Assembly: GCA_019247135.1 (NCBI GenBank)
Contig: JAFAPL010000737.1
Span: forward strand, 1-7,155
Direction: 5' to 3'
Origin: Chloroflexota bacterium
GTDB taxonomy: Bacteria; Chloroflexota; UBA6077; CF-72
Length of the DNA: 7,155 bases
Positions 5,277 through 7,155 of this stretch are shown here, piece after piece (the first letter of the stretch is position 1; each line of letters opens with the position of its first letter). The translations under genes and the position numbers were made by a program. The notes under the pieces are model-generated. The model had not been told where the DNA came from, ran no database searches, and was given only the letters and a program-made list of their open reading frames with translations.

Positions 5277-7155
5277 GTGATCCACGACATCGTCCTTCAG
5301 TTGCTGAATGGCCTGGTGGTCGGCTCGTCACTCGCGCTCGTGGCGTCTGGCCTGGCCCTCGTGTTCGGCGTTCTCGACATCGTGAACTTCGCCCAGGGCG
5401 AGTACTTCATGTTGGGCGGCTACGTCCTCTACTTCACCCTCCAGGCGACGGGCAACTTCGCGCTCGGCGTGCTGGCCGCGTTCGTGATCATCGGCATCGC
5501 TGGCGGCGCCCTCCTCCAGCTACTCGTCTGGCCTTTGCTCGGCAAGTCTGGTGCGCTTCCCCTGCTGGCGACCCTCGGCCTGAGTCTGATCCTTCGCCAG
5601 CTGGCGATCAACCAGTTCGGCGGACTCACCCGGCCGGTTATGCCGCCCATCGACGCACGCGTGCCGATCGAAAACGTCGACTACCCGGTGTTCAACCTGG
5701 TGATCGTCGCCGCCAGCGCCGCGATCCTGTTCGGCGGCTACGTCTTCTTGAAATACACGAAGTACGGCATCTGGCTGCGCGCGGTCGCCGAAAACAGACC
5801 GATGGCGACTGGTCTGGGCGTGCCCGTCCCGCGCGTCTACATGGTCGCGTTCATGCTGAGCTCGGGCCTGGCCGCCGTGGCCGGTGCGCTGCTGGCGCCC
5901 GTCACCTCCGTCTATGCGACAGTCGGGAGCGACGTGATCGTGAACGCGTTCATCGTGGTCGTCGCTGGCGGGATGGGGAATTTCCGCGGCGCCGCCCTGA
6001 TTGCGCTCTTGCTCGGCGAAGTGGAAGCGATCGGCTCGATCTGGTTCCGCCCGGTCGAAGTCCAGGTCTTCGCGCTCGCCCTGGTCATCGTGCTGTTGAT
6101 TGCTCGCTCGCGCGACAAGCTCAATCCACCGGCGCCGGCGACCCGCGGCGTCGTCCGCTCGCGGGGTGCACAACGGCTGTACGCCGCGTTGACGCTCCTG
6201 ATCCTCGCCGTCGCCGCGATCGCGCCGATGTTTTCAGACGCGGTGGCCTCGCGCCTGGCGACGTACCTGATCTTCGGATTGCTGGCGCTGTCCGTCGCGA
6301 TCATGACGAGCTTCGGCCGCCTGTTCAACGTCGGTGTGGGCGCCATCTTCGGCGTCGCCGCGTACACCGTCGCGATTCTCACGAACCACGGCACGTTCAA
6401 CCCGCTGCTACTCTTCTTCGCGGCGATCGCGGCGGGGCTGCTGATCTCAGTCGTTTTCGGCGTGTACGCGAACGTCGCAACTGGTGTCGAGTACCTGATG
6501 CTGACCTTTCTCACCACGCTGGCCATGTCAACCGTGCCCAACGCGGCCACGGACCTGACCGGTGGCGACAATGGCTTGCAGGTCAAAGGCGGTCTTGCCC
6601 CGTCATTCGGACTCAATCCGCTGATCGGCAACGAGTTCTACTACTTCGTGCTCGGCGTGGTGGTGCTCGCCCTCGCGCTGGCTGCCTACTTGTTGACCGC
6701 GCAATTCGGCAAAGTCGCTCAGGCGATCGGACGCAACGCCGGTCGGGCAGCAGCGATGGGCTATCAGGTACCTGTCCACCGCATGGCGCTGACACTGCTG
6801 TCAGGCTTCGTGGCGTCGGTGGCGGGATGGCTATACGCTCTGAACAATTCTTTTGTCTCGCAGGATCTGCTCGGCCTTGGCAACTCGCTCAACGGGGTTC
6901 TTTACGCACTCGTCGGTGGCGCCGACCACGCCATCCTCGGCTCGCTCCTGGGCGCCGCGGGGTTCCGGTTCATGACCGAGAGCCTGGGTCGGCTCACGGC
7001 GCAATCGTCGCTGTATATCGGGATCGCGCTGTTGGTCGTGGTCTACGTCATGCCGAACGGTCTGCTCGGCATCATCGAGACCGGCCTGCGTTTGATGCCG
7101 CGTCGAGTGGCGCGGCCGTCGACGTCGCGAGCCCCTGAAATCGGGCTTGGACGTA
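5277..7155 (+). CDS. livHM: Fused LivH-LivM branched-chain amino acid-type ABC permease, 3'-truncated
   Basis: The membrane channel of a Liv/HAAT-class importer, with both permease domains in one chain. The frame stays open from GTG 5277 to the window edge (626 codons). The LivH part (about 1-278) has the family's DIVNFAQGEYFMLGGY segment (34-49), the cytoplasmic loop LRAVAENRPMATGLGVP (167-183) and GGMGNFRGA (231-239). A polar, Arg/Pro-rich linker (about 277-300) leads to the LivM part (about 300-600). This has FGRLFNVGVGAIFGVAAYT (346-364, the usual GQ.S.G...F.G.GAY region), LTGGDNGL (427-434, a LivM hallmark), the cytoplasmic loop AIGRNAGRAAAMGYQV (483-498) and VGGADHAILGSLLGA (546-560). 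Normal LivH and LivM are each about 290-330 residues, so the sum fits a fusion and the protein is nearly complete, ending in a polar tail after PNGLLG (593-598). The missing ATPases LivG and LivF probably follow beyond the window. The substrate is undetermined. Confidence 0.93.
   Translation, partial: MIHDIVLQLLNGLVVGSSLALVASGLALVFGVLDIVNFAQGEYFMLGGYVLYFTLQATGNFALGVLAAFVIIGIAGGALLQLLVWPLLGKSGALPLLATLGLSLILRQLAINQFGGLTRPVMPPIDARVPIENVDYPVFNLVIVAASAAILFGGYVFLKYTKYGIWLRAVAENRPMATGLGVPVPRVYMVAFMLSSGLAAVAGALLAPVTSVYATVGSDVIVNAFIVVVAGGMGNFRGAALIALLLGEVEAIGSIWFRPVEVQVFALALVIVLLIARSRDKLNPPAPATRGVVRSRGAQRLYAALTLLILAVAAIAPMFSDAVASRLATYLIFGLLALSVAIMTSFGRLFNVGVGAIFGVAAYTVAILTNHGTFNPLLLFFAAIAAGLLISVVFGVYANVATGVEYLMLTFLTTLAMSTVPNAATDLTGGDNGLQVKGGLAPSFGLNPLIGNEFYYFVLGVVVLALALAAYLLTAQFGKVAQAIGRNAGRAAAMGYQVPVHRMALTLLSGFVASVAGWLYALNNSFVSQDLLGLGNSLNGVLYALVGGADHAILGSLLGAAGFRFMTESLGRLTAQSSLYIGIALLVVVYVMPNGLLGIIETGLRLMPRRVARPSTSRAPEIGLGR

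Noticed and set aside
5520..6631. Long minus-strand frames (5520-6173 and 5912-6631) opposite the permease gene
   Set aside because: Both overlap the clear LivH-LivM coding frame and encode low-complexity shadow products.

Overview
This GC-rich window carries five same-strand (+) protein-coding genes, packed with overlaps or short gaps. No RNA gene, insertion sequence, CRISPR array or integrase is visible, and no stretch over 50 bases lacks a gene. The protein style (paired type I ABC exporter half-transporters, an Ala/Pro-rich lipoprotein linker, a fused LivH-LivM permease) resembles GC-rich Chloroflexota, with Actinomycetota as the alternative. This is inferred from protein character only; no taxonomic marker gene is present.

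Left half (2-3114): two consecutive type I ABC exporter half-transporters, each with a membrane domain fused to an ATPase domain. The first lacks its N-terminus because the window begins inside it. Its stop overlaps the start of the second by 4 bases, so they are probably translationally coupled and form a heterodimeric exporter. The second subunit has an altered signature motif and X-loop, so one of the two ATP sites is probably weakened. The cargo cannot be read from the sequence.

Middle (3118-3822): a 234-residue soluble protein of unrecognised family, starting 3 bases after the exporter stop and in the same reading frame.

Right half (3865-7155): an uptake system of the branched-chain amino acid (Liv/HAAT) class. 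A substrate-binding lipoprotein is followed after 47 bases by a single gene encoding LivH and LivM permease domains fused in one chain, open at the window edge. ATPase genes (LivG, LivF) would be expected just beyond the window. The lipoprotein should catch the solute outside the membrane and deliver it to the fused permease. The true substrate could be an amino acid, urea, an amide or another small molecule.

Most of the window is ordinary transporter sequence. The points most worth a second look are a pair of mutually exclusive hairpins around the start of the binding-protein gene, the LivH-LivM fusion, the unrecognised middle gene, and the asymmetric ATP sites of the exporter. I found no convincing evidence of a wholly new system.
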